A DNA stretch of 64,000 nucleotides. Origin: Ignavibacteriota bacterium (lineage in GTDB: Bacteria > Bacteroidota > Ignavibacteria > UBA10030 > SZUA-254). Under the pieces are notes generated by a model. It searched no databases and was not told the DNA's origin. It worked only from the letters and a program-made list of their open reading frames with translations. Shown here piece after piece: positions 35,369 through 43,853 of this stretch (positions are counted from its first letter, which is position 1; each line of letters begins with the position of its first letter). The stretch is taken from NCBI GenBank assembly GCA_025358305.1, contig JANYJZ010000005.1, forward strand, positions 92,271 through 156,270, read 5' to 3'. A program made the translations under genes and the position numbers.

Positions 35369-36145
35369 ATGGCGCTTCAACTGAAAAAACGACTCACTTC
35401 GAGAACGGCGAAAAAGGCATACCTCTCCTTGGCGCTCCTCCTCGTGCTATTCTTCGTTTGCAACGATGTTGTCATACCGTGGTATGTCAATCAGGGCGGG
35501 ATCGTCAAGGTTCCTGCCGTAACGGGAAAGACCTTCCAGGAGGCGGTGCGTATCCTGGATTCCGTCGGCTTGGAGGCTCGGAAAGGCGATACTCGACCCG
35601 ACCGATCCCATCCGGTGGGGTACGTTATCATCCAAAATCCCCTCCCGGACCATGAAGTGAAACGCGGCCGGAGGGTCTACCTCAGCGTGAGTGGTGGAGA
35701 ACAGGATGTTATCGTGCCGAACATCAAGGGGAGGACGTTGAGAGATGCGCGGTTTGCGCTCGAACGGGAGGAACTCAAACTCGGCGCGATCGAATACCAG
35801 CCATCCGATCAGTTCCCGGTGAATACCATCATCGAACAGAAGGTCGCCGCCGGCGCTCACGTGAGGCGCGATCTCTATGTTTCCATCGTGGTAAGTCAGG
35901 GCGCGGCCTCGCAAACCGTCCCTGTACCGGATCTCGCCGGGAAGACCCTGGGCGAGGCGGAAGCGCTTCTCTTGGCGAGTGGACTGAAGAGGGGCAACGT
36001 CACGTACGCTCCGTCCAACGATCTCCTCCCCAATACGGTGATCGAACAGTTCCCAAGAAAAGGTGAGATCGTACCGAAGAACCAGCCCATCGATCTCGTC
36101 GTTGTGCAGGGCGGTGAAAAGAAGAAGGACGCATTTGAATACTGA
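35369..36145 (+). CDS. Membrane-anchored protein with three PASTA domains
   Basis: A 258-residue protein. A short basic N-terminus and one membrane helix (about 19-40) are followed by three PASTA domains, each beginning with a VPxVxGxT-type motif (KVPAVTGKTFQEA, IVPNIKGRTLRDA, PVPDLAGKTLGEA), about 65-70 residues each. PASTA domains bind peptidoglycan stem or beta-lactam-like ligands. There is no kinase or transpeptidase domain, so it may be a wall sensor or scaffold. I chose the ATG at 35369; a longer frame runs through the promoter and repeats. Confidence 0.88.
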   Translation: MALQLKKRLTSRTAKKAYLSLALLLVLFFVCNDVVIPWYVNQGGIVKVPAVTGKTFQEAVRILDSVGLEARKGDTRPDRSHPVGYVIIQNPLPDHEVKRGRRVYLSVSGGEQDVIVPNIKGRTLRDARFALEREELKLGAIEYQPSDQFPVNTIIEQKVAAGAHVRRDLYVSIVVSQGAASQTVPVPDLAGKTLGEAEALLLASGLKRGNVTYAPSNDLLPNTVIEQFPRKGEIVPKNQPIDLVVVQGGEKKKDAFEY

Positions 36146-36830
36146 ACAAGCGAACGCCAAGAACCTCGTTATCGCACCGTCGATCCTGTCCGCTGACTTC
36201 GGACGGCTTGAAGAGCAGATCCGCCGTGTTGAAGAGGGTGGGGCGGACTGGCTCCATCTCGACATCATGGACGGCCACTTCGTTCCTAACATCAGCTTCG
36301 GCCCGATGGTCGTGAAGGCCATCAGAGGGATCTCTAAGCTCCCGCTCGATACGCATCTCATGATCAGCAATCCGGACCGATATCTTGAGGAGTTCCAGCG
36401 GGCGGGCGCGGACCGGCTCACGATCCACGTTGAAAGCACCGCTCATCTCCACCGTACGATCCAGCGCGTCCAAGAACTCGGGATGAAGGCAGGCGTGACC
36501 CTCAATCCTTCCACACCCATCTCTGCGATCACCGAAGTCCTCCCATTCGTCGATCTCGTCCTCATCATGTCGGTCAATCCCGGATTCGGCGGACAGAAAT
36601 TCATCGCGACGATGCTCCAAAAGATCCGAGATACCTCTGCGGTCCTGCGGGAGCTGAAGCGGGAGATATACTTGGAGGTCGATGGGGGCGTCGATAGTTC
36701 CAATGCCCGACAGATCGTAGAAGCTGGCGCGAACGCCTTGGTCGCGGGCAATGCGATCTTCAACACACCGAATATCCCGGGATCTGTCCGGGCACTTCGG
36801 GCTTCAGCTGTAGGGGCCCCGCGCCCGTAG
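36135..36830 (+). CDS. rpe: Ribulose-phosphate 3-epimerase
   Basis: A 231-residue TIM-barrel enzyme that interconverts ribulose 5-phosphate and xylulose 5-phosphate. Motifs: APSILSADFGRL, LHLDIMDGHFVPN, MSVNPGFGGQKF and LEVDGGVDSSNA. The likely start is a TTG that overlaps the PASTA stop by 11 bases; no ATG fits before the conserved N-terminus. Confidence 0.94.
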   Translation: MNTEQANAKNLVIAPSILSADFGRLEEQIRRVEEGGADWLHLDIMDGHFVPNISFGPMVVKAIRGISKLPLDTHLMISNPDRYLEEFQRAGADRLTIHVESTAHLHRTIQRVQELGMKAGVTLNPSTPISAITEVLPFVDLVLIMSVNPGFGGQKFIATMLQKIRDTSAVLRELKREIYLEVDGGVDSSNARQIVEAGANALVAGNAIFNTPNIPGSVRALRASAVGAPRP

Positions 36831-36891
36831 GGCTCCCACATCATCCCGCATCCCCTGCGTATCGCTTCGATCCACGTGCTTCATTTTTCTC

Positions 36892-36920
36892 TTGACTGTT
36901 TCCAAAATATTCCTTATAAT
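36892..36920 (+). promoter_or_regulatory. Strong sigma70-type promoter of lrp-glnA
   Basis: TTGACT, 17-base spacer, TATAAT, the closest match to the E. coli consensus in the window. Predicted start near 36927, leaving a 67-base leader. Confidence 0.75.
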
Positions 36921-36942
36921 CTAAGGCGTTAGGCTTATGAAA

Positions 36943-36957
36943 CCTTATATAATAAGG
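36943..36957. promoter_or_regulatory. Palindrome in the lrp-glnA leader, possible operator
   Basis: CCTTAT-ATA-ATAAGG, a perfect inverted repeat about 16 bases after the predicted transcription start and 37 bases before the lrp ATG. Lrp/AsnC proteins often bind A+T-rich palindromes at their own promoters, so this is a candidate autoregulatory site. Confidence 0.5.
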
Positions 36958-36993
36958 TAATACCCTGTATTTAGCATCCTTTCACGCGGTTTT

Positions 36994-37461
36994 ATGACCC
37001 TGGACGAAATAGACGTTAAAATTCTTGACATTTTGCAGCACCAAGCCAGAACCCGCCGCAACGATCTCGCCGAGCGGATCGGGCTCTCGCTTCCGTCAGC
37101 AAGCGAACGGATGAGAAAACTCGAGGAGGCAGGATACATCGAAGGATATTATGCCCGCCTTGACCCCAAGAAGCTCGGCAAGGACATCACTGCTTTCATT
37201 ATGGTAACGGTCGATTCCTCGAAGCACTACCACTCTTTCGTTGACCATGCGAATGCCATGGACGAGATCCTCGAATGCCACGCGATCACAGGCGACGGGT
37301 CTCATCTTCTCAAGATCAGGACGGAAAACACATCGACGTTGGAACGATTATTGGCAAAGATCCAGTCATGGACCGGCGTTACGGGCACGAGAACGCATCT
37401 CGTCCTTTCGTCGTCCAAAGAAGGAACTCTCATCAAACTCTCAACTCACAATCATTCATAA
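36994..37461 (+). CDS. Lrp/AsnC-family transcription regulator
   Basis: A 155-residue protein with an N-terminal winged helix-turn-helix (LDEIDVKILDILQHQ to the recognition helix SLPSASERMRKLEEAGYI) and a C-terminal RAM/AsnC ligand domain (about 65-150). These regulators sense amino acids. It lies 9 bases before glnA in one transcription unit, suggesting control of nitrogen assimilation by an amino acid. Confidence 0.92.
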   Translation: MTLDEIDVKILDILQHQARTRRNDLAERIGLSLPSASERMRKLEEAGYIEGYYARLDPKKLGKDITAFIMVTVDSSKHYHSFVDHANAMDEILECHAITGDGSHLLKIRTENTSTLERLLAKIQSWTGVTGTRTHLVLSSSKEGTLIKLSTHNHS

Positions 37462-37470
37462 AGGAGGAAC

Positions 37471-38841
37471 ATGGCAAAGGCAGCAAAGAAGGCCGCGTTG
37501 GGGTCGTTCACACGAAAAGACGTCCTCGAACTCACGAAGAAGCACAACGTGATGTTTATCCAGCTCCAGTTCACCGATCTCAACGGCATCCTCAAAGGGG
37601 TAACGATCCCCGTCTCAAAGCTCGAAGGCGCCATGGAAGACGGGATGTGGTTCGATGGATCATCCATCGAGGGTTTTACGCGCATTTTTGAGAGCGATAT
37701 GTACCTGAAGCTCGATCTCGACACTTTTGCGGTCATCCCATGGACGCTTGGCGGCACGCAGGCTGTTGTCGCACGGTTCATGTGCGATGTCTATATGCCG
37801 GACGGGAAGCCGTTTGAGGGAGATCCGCGGCACATCCTCAAACAGCAACTGGCACGGGCTAAGAAGATGGGTTTCGTCTACAACGTCGGACCCGAGCTCG
37901 AGTTCTTCCTCTTCCGAAAAGAGAATGGAAAACTCATGCCGCTTCCTCACGACACGGCCGGGTACTTTGATCAGACCTCAGATTTGGCGATGGAGATCCG
38001 TGAGGAGATGACGACGGCCCTCCACGGCTTCGGCATCGACGTCGAGGCGCTTCACCATGAAGTGGCATTCGGCCAGCATGAGATTGATTTTCGCTACGGG
38101 GACGCCCTGAAAATCGCGGACCAGGCCACGACGCTGAAGTATACACTGAAGTACGTCGCCGCCCATCACAATCTCCACGCGACCTTCATGCCGAAACCGA
38201 TCGCGGGCATCAATGGATCGGGAATGCACGTTCACCAGAGCCTCTTCAGCCCGGAAGGCAAGAACCTGTTCTTCGACCCTAAGGATGAGTACCATCTTTC
38301 GAAGCTGGCGCGTTCGTTCATCCAGGGCCAGTTGACGCACGTGAAAGCGATGAATGCGATCCTCAACCCGACCGTGAACTCCTACAAGCGGCTTGTGGTA
38401 GGGTACGAGGCGCCTGTCTACATCGCGTGGGGACAGCGAAACCGCTCCGCTCTCATGAGGATCCCGCGCTATACCCCGGGGAGGGAGAAGGCCGTCCGTG
38501 CGGAACTTCGGTGTCCGGATCCGGCCGCGAACCCGTATCTCGCGTTCGCCGTCATGCTTGCTGCGGGTTTGGACGGGATCGAGAAGAAAATGGTCCCGCC
38601 TGCTCCCGTCGAAGAGAACATCTACGAGTTCTCGGTCGAAGAAGCTCAGAAACGGGGCATCGACGTCCTCTCGCGTGACATCCTTGAGGCTGTGACGAAC
38701 CTCGAGAATGACAAGACGATCCGTAAGGCGCTCGGGGACTATACCTTCGAGAAGATCAAGGATCTGAAGATCGCCGAGTGGGACGAGTATCGCATGCAGG
38801 TGACTCCCTGGGAGATCGATCAATACCTTGAAAAGTATTGA
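37471..38841 (+). CDS. glnA: Glutamine synthetase, type I-alpha
   Basis: A 456-residue dodecameric enzyme that makes glutamine from glutamate, ammonia and ATP. Motifs: FDGSSIEGF, GPELEFFLF, KPIAGINGSGMHVHQS and NRSALMRIP. R71 in EGFTRIFESDMYL matches the feedback-inhibition arginine (R62) of Bacillus GS, and the C-terminal ENIYEFS lacks the adenylylation tyrosine context NLYDLP. Both point to the I-alpha form, controlled by direct feedback. A perfect AAAGGAGGAAC precedes the ATG. Terminator at 38933. Confidence 0.96.
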   Translation: MAKAAKKAALGSFTRKDVLELTKKHNVMFIQLQFTDLNGILKGVTIPVSKLEGAMEDGMWFDGSSIEGFTRIFESDMYLKLDLDTFAVIPWTLGGTQAVVARFMCDVYMPDGKPFEGDPRHILKQQLARAKKMGFVYNVGPELEFFLFRKENGKLMPLPHDTAGYFDQTSDLAMEIREEMTTALHGFGIDVEALHHEVAFGQHEIDFRYGDALKIADQATTLKYTLKYVAAHHNLHATFMPKPIAGINGSGMHVHQSLFSPEGKNLFFDPKDEYHLSKLARSFIQGQLTHVKAMNAILNPTVNSYKRLVVGYEAPVYIAWGQRNRSALMRIPRYTPGREKAVRAELRCPDPAANPYLAFAVMLAAGLDGIEKKMVPPAPVEENIYEFSVEEAQKRGIDVLSRDILEAVTNLENDKTIRKALGDYTFEKIKDLKIAEWDEYRMQVTPWEIDQYLEKY

Positions 38842-38932
38842 TGGTGGGAATTCGTTGAATGAGGGGAAGCTAAACCGCTTTCATATTTGACGATCCAAGG
38901 AGTTTTCTTACACGGACAACAGCACGAATACT

Positions 38933-38966
38933 GGGTCCTGTCGCGATGTGCGGCAGGACCCTTTTT
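38933..38966 (+). terminator. Intrinsic terminator after glnA
   Basis: GGGTCCTG / CAGGACCC, an 8-bp stem with a 13-base loop that can pair further, followed by five T. Confidence 0.8.
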
Positions 38967-38977
38967 GATCCCTGAAC

Positions 38978-39006
38978 TTGTGATTTGGCGGGAAGTTTGC
39001 TATTTT
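38978..39006 (+). promoter_or_regulatory. Putative promoter of the enoyl-CoA hydratase gene, leaderless
   Basis: TTGTGA, 17-base spacer, TATTTT. The -10 box ends 7 bases before the ATG at 39014, so the message would start at or next to the start codon. Confidence 0.45.
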
Positions 39007-39013
39007 GAGCCCG

Positions 39014-39796
39014 ATGAACTACACGACGCTGACATATAAGGCGGTTGACCGGGTCGCCGTGATCACAATGAACCGGCCCGATCGCCGGAACGCGCTGGAT
39101 GATGTGATGATCCGTGAGCTCACCGAGGTCTTCACGATGGTGAACCGGACGAATCATACGCGCGCGGTCGTTCTTACCGGAGCGGGAGCATCATTCTGCG
39201 CCGGGATGGACCTCGACTATCTCCAGCGGTTCGCAGCAAAGGGGGAGCCCGAGAATCTCGAAGATGCCAGAAATCTGTCGAAAATGCTTCAACAGATCCA
39301 TACGCTGAAGAAGATCGTCATCGCTGCCGTGAACGGACCGGCCTTAGGCGGGGGATGCGGGATCGCGGCCGCATGCGATTTTGTTTTGGTAGGGCGGGAG
39401 AAGGGGAAACTCGGGGCACCCGAGGTGAAGCTCGGATTCCTCCCAGCAGTCATTCTGATCTACCTTATCAAGCGAATGGGCTCATCCCGAGCTCGAGAAT
39501 TTGTACTGCAGGGAAGCATTGTATCCGCTGATTCAGCAATGAGTAACGGGCTCGCAACTGATGTCATTTCTGATGACGAGTTGCTTGACCGATCGATGGC
39601 CTATGCCGATACGCTTGCAACGACAACGAGCTCGTCTTCCGTGGTGCTGACGAAGGAACTCTTTGCACGGATCGATGAGATGCCTCCGAGGGAAGCGCTT
39701 GAGTACGCCTCGAGCCTGAACGCGTTGACCCGGAAGACCGAAGATTTTAAAAAGGGGATCGAGTCGTTCCTCAAAAAGGAAAAACCCACGTGGTAG
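39014..39796 (+). CDS. Enoyl-CoA hydratase/isomerase family protein
   Basis: A 260-residue crotonase-fold enzyme. VITMNRPDRRNALDD and GASFCAGMDLDYL form the CoA-binding and first oxyanion-hole regions; NGPALGGGCGIAAACD is the second. A glutamate in GAPEVKLGFLP is the catalytic residue, and overall it resembles methylglutaconyl-CoA hydratases. The substrate is probably a short-chain or branched enoyl-CoA. It overlaps apt by 7 bases. The ATG at 39014 is preferred over a TTG 9 bases upstream. Confidence 0.88.
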   Translation: MNYTTLTYKAVDRVAVITMNRPDRRNALDDVMIRELTEVFTMVNRTNHTRAVVLTGAGASFCAGMDLDYLQRFAAKGEPENLEDARNLSKMLQQIHTLKKIVIAAVNGPALGGGCGIAAACDFVLVGREKGKLGAPEVKLGFLPAVILIYLIKRMGSSRAREFVLQGSIVSADSAMSNGLATDVISDDELLDRSMAYADTLATTTSSSSVVLTKELFARIDEMPPREALEYASSLNALTRKTEDFKKGIESFLKKEKPTW

Positions 39797-40329
39797 CCTC
39801 GTCGTCGGACGGTCTTCGGGACCGTATTCGGAGCATTCCCGACTTCCCGAAGAAGGGGATCGTATTCCGCGATATTACGACTCTCCTCCAGGACAGTTCC
39901 GCCTTCGCCCGGAGCATCGATCTCATGACCGAACATTTCCGCAGCCGGAACATCCAAAAGGTCGTTGGCATCGAATCACGGGGGTTCATCTTTGGCGGGG
40001 CGCTGGCGTACCGGCTTGGGGCCGGGTTTGTGCCTGTTCGAAAACCCAAGAAGCTCCCGTTCCAGACAATCCGCCAGGAATATCAACTCGAGTACGGCAC
40101 TGACGCCCTCGAGATTCATATTGATGCGATCACGAAAGGGGAGAACGTCCTCATCGTGGACGACCTTATTGCAACCGGTGGAACCCTTCATGCAACATGC
40201 AAACTCGTAGAGCAATTAGGTGGTAATATCATAGCGTTAGCCTGCTTGATTGAACTCAGTTTCTTGAAGCCTCGCGAGAAGTTCGGATCGGTCGAGATCT
40301 TTTCGCTCGTGCAGTACGACTCCGAATAG
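39790..40329 (+). CDS. apt: Adenine phosphoribosyltransferase
   Basis: A 179-residue enzyme that makes AMP from adenine and PRPP. Motifs: IPDFPKKGIVFRDITTLL, GIESRGFIFG, KPKKLPF and the PRPP loop VLIVDDLIATGGTL. It starts with GTG inside the end of the upstream gene. It complements the purine salvage genes at 21-27 kb. Confidence 0.95.
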   Translation: MVASSSDGLRDRIRSIPDFPKKGIVFRDITTLLQDSSAFARSIDLMTEHFRSRNIQKVVGIESRGFIFGGALAYRLGAGFVPVRKPKKLPFQTIRQEYQLEYGTDALEIHIDAITKGENVLIVDDLIATGGTLHATCKLVEQLGGNIIALACLIELSFLKPREKFGSVEIFSLVQYDSE

Positions 40330-40339
40330 GTTATCAGCC

Positions 40340-40383
40340 GGTGGTCATCATCCCTCGACCCGGCCGGCTCGACATGATGCACC
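40340..40383. other. Imperfect long hairpin after apt
   Basis: GGTG plus CATCAT on the left pairs with ATGATG plus CACC on the right, with a second inner pair TCGA/TCGA. No T-run follows, so it is at best a factor-dependent or 3'-protecting structure. Confidence 0.4.
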
Positions 40384-40407
40384 CTCCCAAACTTTCTCTC
40401 TCCATTG

Positions 40408-40423
40408 CGCGTACTAGTACGCG
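40408..40423. promoter_or_regulatory. 16-bp perfect palindrome upstream of tnaA
   Basis: CGCGTACTAGTACGCG, centred about 64 bases before the tnaA -35 box. A candidate operator or methylation/restriction-type site. Confidence 0.45.
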
Positions 40424-40476
40424 ACACCGTTCCTCTTACGAGCGATGAAGCGTGACCACGTGTGCGTAAAAATTCA

Positions 40477-40505
40477 TTGCTTGCAAGGTGAATTTGTTGT
40501 AAATT
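40477..40505 (+). promoter_or_regulatory. Putative promoter of tnaA
   Basis: TTGCTT, 17-base spacer, TAAATT. The -35 box and spacer equal those at rimP and bshC. The predicted leader is about 12 bases, too short for a TnaC-like leader peptide. Confidence 0.5.
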
Positions 40506-40523
40506 ATGTGCAGACAATAGGTT

Positions 40524-41906
40524 ATGAAGATGAAAACGATCATTGAACCTTTTAAGATCAAGAGCGTCGAACCCATTAAGTTCACGACACGGGAGCAGCG
40601 CGAACGTATCCTCCTCGAGGCAGGCTATAATCCCTTCCTTATTCGTGCGGAAGACGTGCTTATCGATCTCCTTACCGACAGCGGCACGTCTGCGATGAGT
40701 GCAAAGCAGTGGGCAGGCATGATGGAGGGGGATGAGTCGTATGCCGGAGCAAGGAGTTTTTTCCGCTTCGAGACCGCCGTCAAGGAGCTCACGGGCCTCC
40801 GTTACATCATTCCGACGCACCAAGGCAGGGCGGCGGAGAAGATACTCTTTACGCTCGTTGGGGGGAAGGGGAAGTTTATCCCCAACAACACCCATTTCGA
40901 TACGACGCGTGCGAATGTCGAGTTTTCGGGGGCTGTGGCTGTCGATCTCCTCAACGCACAGGGGAAGGACCCCTCACTCATTGCAGATTTCAAGGGTAAT
41001 ATCGATCTCGCAGCGCTTGACGCCTTCATCAAGGACAAGGGCCGGGACGCGATTCCCCTTATCATGCTTACGGTGACGAACAATGCGGGAGGGGGGCAAC
41101 CCGTCTCGATGGAGAACATTCGGGCGACCAAAGCCATCGCTGTGAAGAATAAGATCCCGCTCTTCCTCGACGCCTGCAGGTTCGCAGAGAATGCGTTTTT
41201 CATCAAGCAGCGGGAAGCAGGATACCGGGATGTTCCTGTCCGGGACATCGTGAAGGAAATGTTCTCGTACGCCGACGGTTGTACCATGAGCGCCAAGAAG
41301 GATGCGCTCGTCAATATGGGAGGCTTCCTCGCGCTGAATGACGAAGATCTCGCAACGCGCGCGCGGAACATCCTCATTGTCACGGAAGGATTTCCGACGT
41401 ATGGCGGACTTGCGGGCCGGGACCTCGAAGCGATCGCGCAGGGGCTCGAGGAGATCCTGGACGAACACTATCTCACCTATCGGCTCCGATCCGTGGCGTA
41501 TCTTGGGGAAAAGCTCGTCGCTGCCGGGGTTCCCATCCTTGAACCGCCCGGCGGGCATGCCATCTACCTTGACGCGAAGCGGCTAGTACCGCACATCCCG
41601 CCGCATGAATTCCCCGGTCAAGCGGTCGTCTGCGAGCTCTACCGGACCGGCGGCATCCGGTCGGTCGAGATTGGCAGCGTCATGTTCGGTCGAACCGACG
41701 CGGCGACGGGCAAATTCGTGCCGGCGCAGATGGAACTTGTCCGGCTCGCAATCCCGCGGCGCGTCTACACGCAAAGCCATATTGATTATGTCATCGAATG
41801 CGTCATTGAGTCCTTCCAGACCCGGTCGCAGCTCAAGGGTCTCTCCATCGTTTCCGAGGCTCCCATGCTCAGGCACTTCACCGCGCGATTCGCACCGCTG
41901 CCGTGA
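40524..41906 (+). CDS. tnaA: Tryptophanase (tryptophan indole-lyase)
   Basis: A 460-residue PLP beta-eliminating lyase that splits tryptophan into indole, pyruvate and ammonia. IDLLTDSGTSAMS and the PLP lysine K259 in MSAKKDALVNMGG are family features shared with tyrosine phenol-lyase. Three specificity positions follow tryptophanase. HFDTT has Asp where phenol-lyase has Thr. IRSVEIGS has Ile where phenol-lyase has its phenol-binding Arg. LRHFTARF has the tryptophanase His where phenol-lyase has Phe. No permease or leader peptide is adjacent. The stop overlaps the next gene (GTGA). Confidence 0.9.
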   Translation: MKMKTIIEPFKIKSVEPIKFTTREQRERILLEAGYNPFLIRAEDVLIDLLTDSGTSAMSAKQWAGMMEGDESYAGARSFFRFETAVKELTGLRYIIPTHQGRAAEKILFTLVGGKGKFIPNNTHFDTTRANVEFSGAVAVDLLNAQGKDPSLIADFKGNIDLAALDAFIKDKGRDAIPLIMLTVTNNAGGGQPVSMENIRATKAIAVKNKIPLFLDACRFAENAFFIKQREAGYRDVPVRDIVKEMFSYADGCTMSAKKDALVNMGGFLALNDEDLATRARNILIVTEGFPTYGGLAGRDLEAIAQGLEEILDEHYLTYRLRSVAYLGEKLVAAGVPILEPPGGHAIYLDAKRLVPHIPPHEFPGQAVVCELYRTGGIRSVEIGSVMFGRTDAATGKFVPAQMELVRLAIPRRVYTQSHIDYVIECVIESFQTRSQLKGLSIVSEAPMLRHFTARFAPLP

Positions 41907-42634
41907 CGATCGACCGCCACATGAACACGTGCCCCATCTGCCAGGTGCAGAACCATCACCTTGCGGTGACCTGTACCTCCTGTGGAGGCTATCTCCAGAA
42001 CCGATCCGAGAACCTCGATCTCTTCGCGACCGCATGGACGATCATCGAGCGGCCCGTCCGCGCATTTCGCATGATCGCGCTTTCCCGCAGGAAGAACTTC
42101 GCCGCGGCCGTCGCAGCCCTTGCTGGTATCGGTTTCGCGTTCGGGATATTCTGGGTGATCGGAGCGGGGGAGTACACGTCGAGTGCGGTGAACCTGTTTG
42201 CCGCTGGTACTCTCCTCGGCCCGGCAGTTGGAATGACGGTGGTGCTATGCTTCACCATGCTCGTTAAGGCGATGGCGGCGACCCAAGGGAGCGCCGTCTC
42301 GGTCAAAAATGCGTTTGCGATCTACTCCTATGCGCTCGTCCCGGTCGTACTATCCGTGCTCTTTCTTCTGCCGGTGGAGGTCATCGTCTTCGGCAGATAC
42401 TTCTTCTTTCTTCATCCGACGCCGTATTCGCTGCGTCCCGTCGCATACGTCACTCTCGTCGGGCTCGATACACTCTGTGCGCTCTGGACGCTCTATCTTC
42501 TCTGGGCTGGTACAAAGGTCCTTCTCGACTTGACCTGGAGGCGTGCCCTCATCATCTTCATCGTGCCTCTCCTCCTCTTAGTTGCGGGGATCATCGGCGG
42601 TCTGCGTTTGGTCCTCCCAAAAGGCGTATCCTGA
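41903..42634 (+). CDS. Zinc-ribbon membrane protein of the Yip1 type
   Basis: About 243 residues. Two CxxC pairs (CPICQ, CTSCG) near the N-terminus form a zinc ribbon, followed by five hydrophobic helices typical of Yip1/YIF1-like bacterial proteins. Role unknown. A GTG start overlaps the tnaA stop; the ATG at 41921, just before the zinc ribbon, is equally possible. Coupled to the next gene by TGATG. Confidence 0.75.
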   Translation: MTIDRHMNTCPICQVQNHHLAVTCTSCGGYLQNRSENLDLFATAWTIIERPVRAFRMIALSRRKNFAAAVAALAGIGFAFGIFWVIGAGEYTSSAVNLFAAGTLLGPAVGMTVVLCFTMLVKAMAATQGSAVSVKNAFAIYSYALVPVVLSVLFLLPVEVIVFGRYFFFLHPTPYSLRPVAYVTLVGLDTLCALWTLYLLWAGTKVLLDLTWRRALIIFIVPLLLLVAGIIGGLRLVLPKGVS

Positions 42635-42999
42635 TGACCTTCGATGAGTTCACGGCGGCAGTCGAACAGACCTTCGATCAACTCCCAGACCCGTTCCGGG
42701 AGGCCATCGAAAACCTGGGGATCACGGTGGAAGAATATCCGACGCCCGAGATCGTCTCGAAGATGAAACTGCGGTCGAAGCACGAATTGCTCGGGTTGTA
42801 TCAGGGAACGCCGCTGCCGTCGCGCGGCACGTGGTACGGTATGTCGCCCGTCGTACCAGATCAGATCTTTCTCTACAAGGCGAACATCGAAAGGGAAGGC
42901 GGAAACAATCTCGAGGAGACCATCCGCGAGGTACTTGTCCATGAGATCGGCCATTATTTCGGGATGAGCGAAGAGGAAATCCGCTCGGCGGGATATTAA
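42634..42999 (+). CDS. Small zincin-like metallopeptidase
   Basis: A 121-residue protein of the Zincin_1 family (minimal metallopeptidase). The single catalytic motif is VHEIGHYFGMSEEEI near the C-terminus, giving HExxH and a downstream acidic residue. No signal peptide, so it is probably cytoplasmic. Substrates of this family are unknown. It overlaps the upstream stop by one base. Confidence 0.83.
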   Translation: MTFDEFTAAVEQTFDQLPDPFREAIENLGITVEEYPTPEIVSKMKLRSKHELLGLYQGTPLPSRGTWYGMSPVVPDQIFLYKANIEREGGNNLEETIREVLVHEIGHYFGMSEEEIRSAGY

Positions 43000-43040
43000 T
43001 CGAATTATTCGTATATTGTGTATTATTATAAGGAGAGTTT

Positions 43041-43337
43041 ATGGGTAAAGTGATGTTCACCATCTCGTACGAGATCAATCCGGAAAAACGAGATGAATTT
43101 TTAGCGTTGACCGCTCGAATGAAGCAGCATCTGGCGCAGAAGAACGGAAAAGAATACTCCATTTACGAACATAAGGGGAAGAAGAACAATTTTTCCGAGG
43201 TATTCGTCTTCAAGAGCATGGAAGAGTACGATCAGCTCGAGGATCAGGATGAGCAGATGGGGCAGTTCATCCAGGAACTCGAGACCCTCATGGTCAATGG
43301 CAAGATGAAGTACATCACTCTCGTCGAGCTCGAATAA
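43041..43337 (+). CDS. Small alpha/beta-barrel-like protein of unknown function
   Basis: A 98-residue protein with the pattern of an ABM-like dimeric ferredoxin fold (MFTISYEINPEKRDEFLAL, later FSEVFVFKSMEEYDQ). No catalytic residues can be assigned. AAGGAGAG lies 4 bases before the ATG. Clustered with hemerythrin and response-regulator genes on the same strand, 6 bases before the next start. Confidence 0.65.
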   Translation: MGKVMFTISYEINPEKRDEFLALTARMKQHLAQKNGKEYSIYEHKGKKNNFSEVFVFKSMEEYDQLEDQDEQMGQFIQELETLMVNGKMKYITLVELE

Positions 43338-43343
43338 TTTCCC

Positions 43344-43841
43344 GTGTCCGCCCGGAGAGTAATACAACGATCGACTGACCCCATCGCGCAGCTGATGCAG
43401 GAGCACAACGAGGCGCTACTTCAATTGAAACTCCTGACCAAGGCCGCGCAGACTCTTTCCCAGGAAGGTTATACCACGAAGACGTTCAACCAGATGAGCG
43501 CAGCCCTGCACTTCATTGAAGAAGAAGTAAGCGTGCATAACCACAAGGAGGAGGAGGCGCTGTTCCCCGTCCTCGAGCGGTACGTCGACGGACCCACGCG
43601 GATCATGCGAGATGACCACAAGAAGCTCCGCAAGGGATTCCAACAGTTGAGCACCGCGATCGCCGATGTCCGAAAGAACCGCGACAGCTTTTCAGCGATC
43701 AAGAGGCTCCGAATCGTGGCAAAGGGGGTGGTTCAGATGTTCGTGAACCACATACACAAAGAGAATTACATCTTATTTCCACTCGTGCAGAAGCTCCTCA
43801 ACAAGGATGAGCTTCGCGAAGTCGCTAAAAAAATGCTCTGA
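43344..43841 (+). CDS. Hemerythrin HHE-domain protein
   Basis: A 165-residue four-helix protein. Likely di-iron ligands sit in MQEHNEAL, VHNHKEEEALFP, MRDDHKKL and NHIHKENYILFP. Such proteins sense or bind oxygen or nitric oxide, or help repair Fe-S clusters. It starts with GTG and stands between an ABM-like protein and a CheY-like regulator, which suggests a small redox-sensing unit (inference). Confidence 0.85.
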   Translation: MSARRVIQRSTDPIAQLMQEHNEALLQLKLLTKAAQTLSQEGYTTKTFNQMSAALHFIEEEVSVHNHKEEEALFPVLERYVDGPTRIMRDDHKKLRKGFQQLSTAIADVRKNRDSFSAIKRLRIVAKGVVQMFVNHIHKENYILFPLVQKLLNKDELREVAKKML

Positions 43842-43853
43842 GGCTAGAGACGG

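Noticed and set aside
40524..41906. Tyrosine phenol-lyase instead of tryptophanase
   Set aside because: The Arg, Thr and Phe positions that define phenol-lyase are Ile, Asp and His here, as in tryptophanases.
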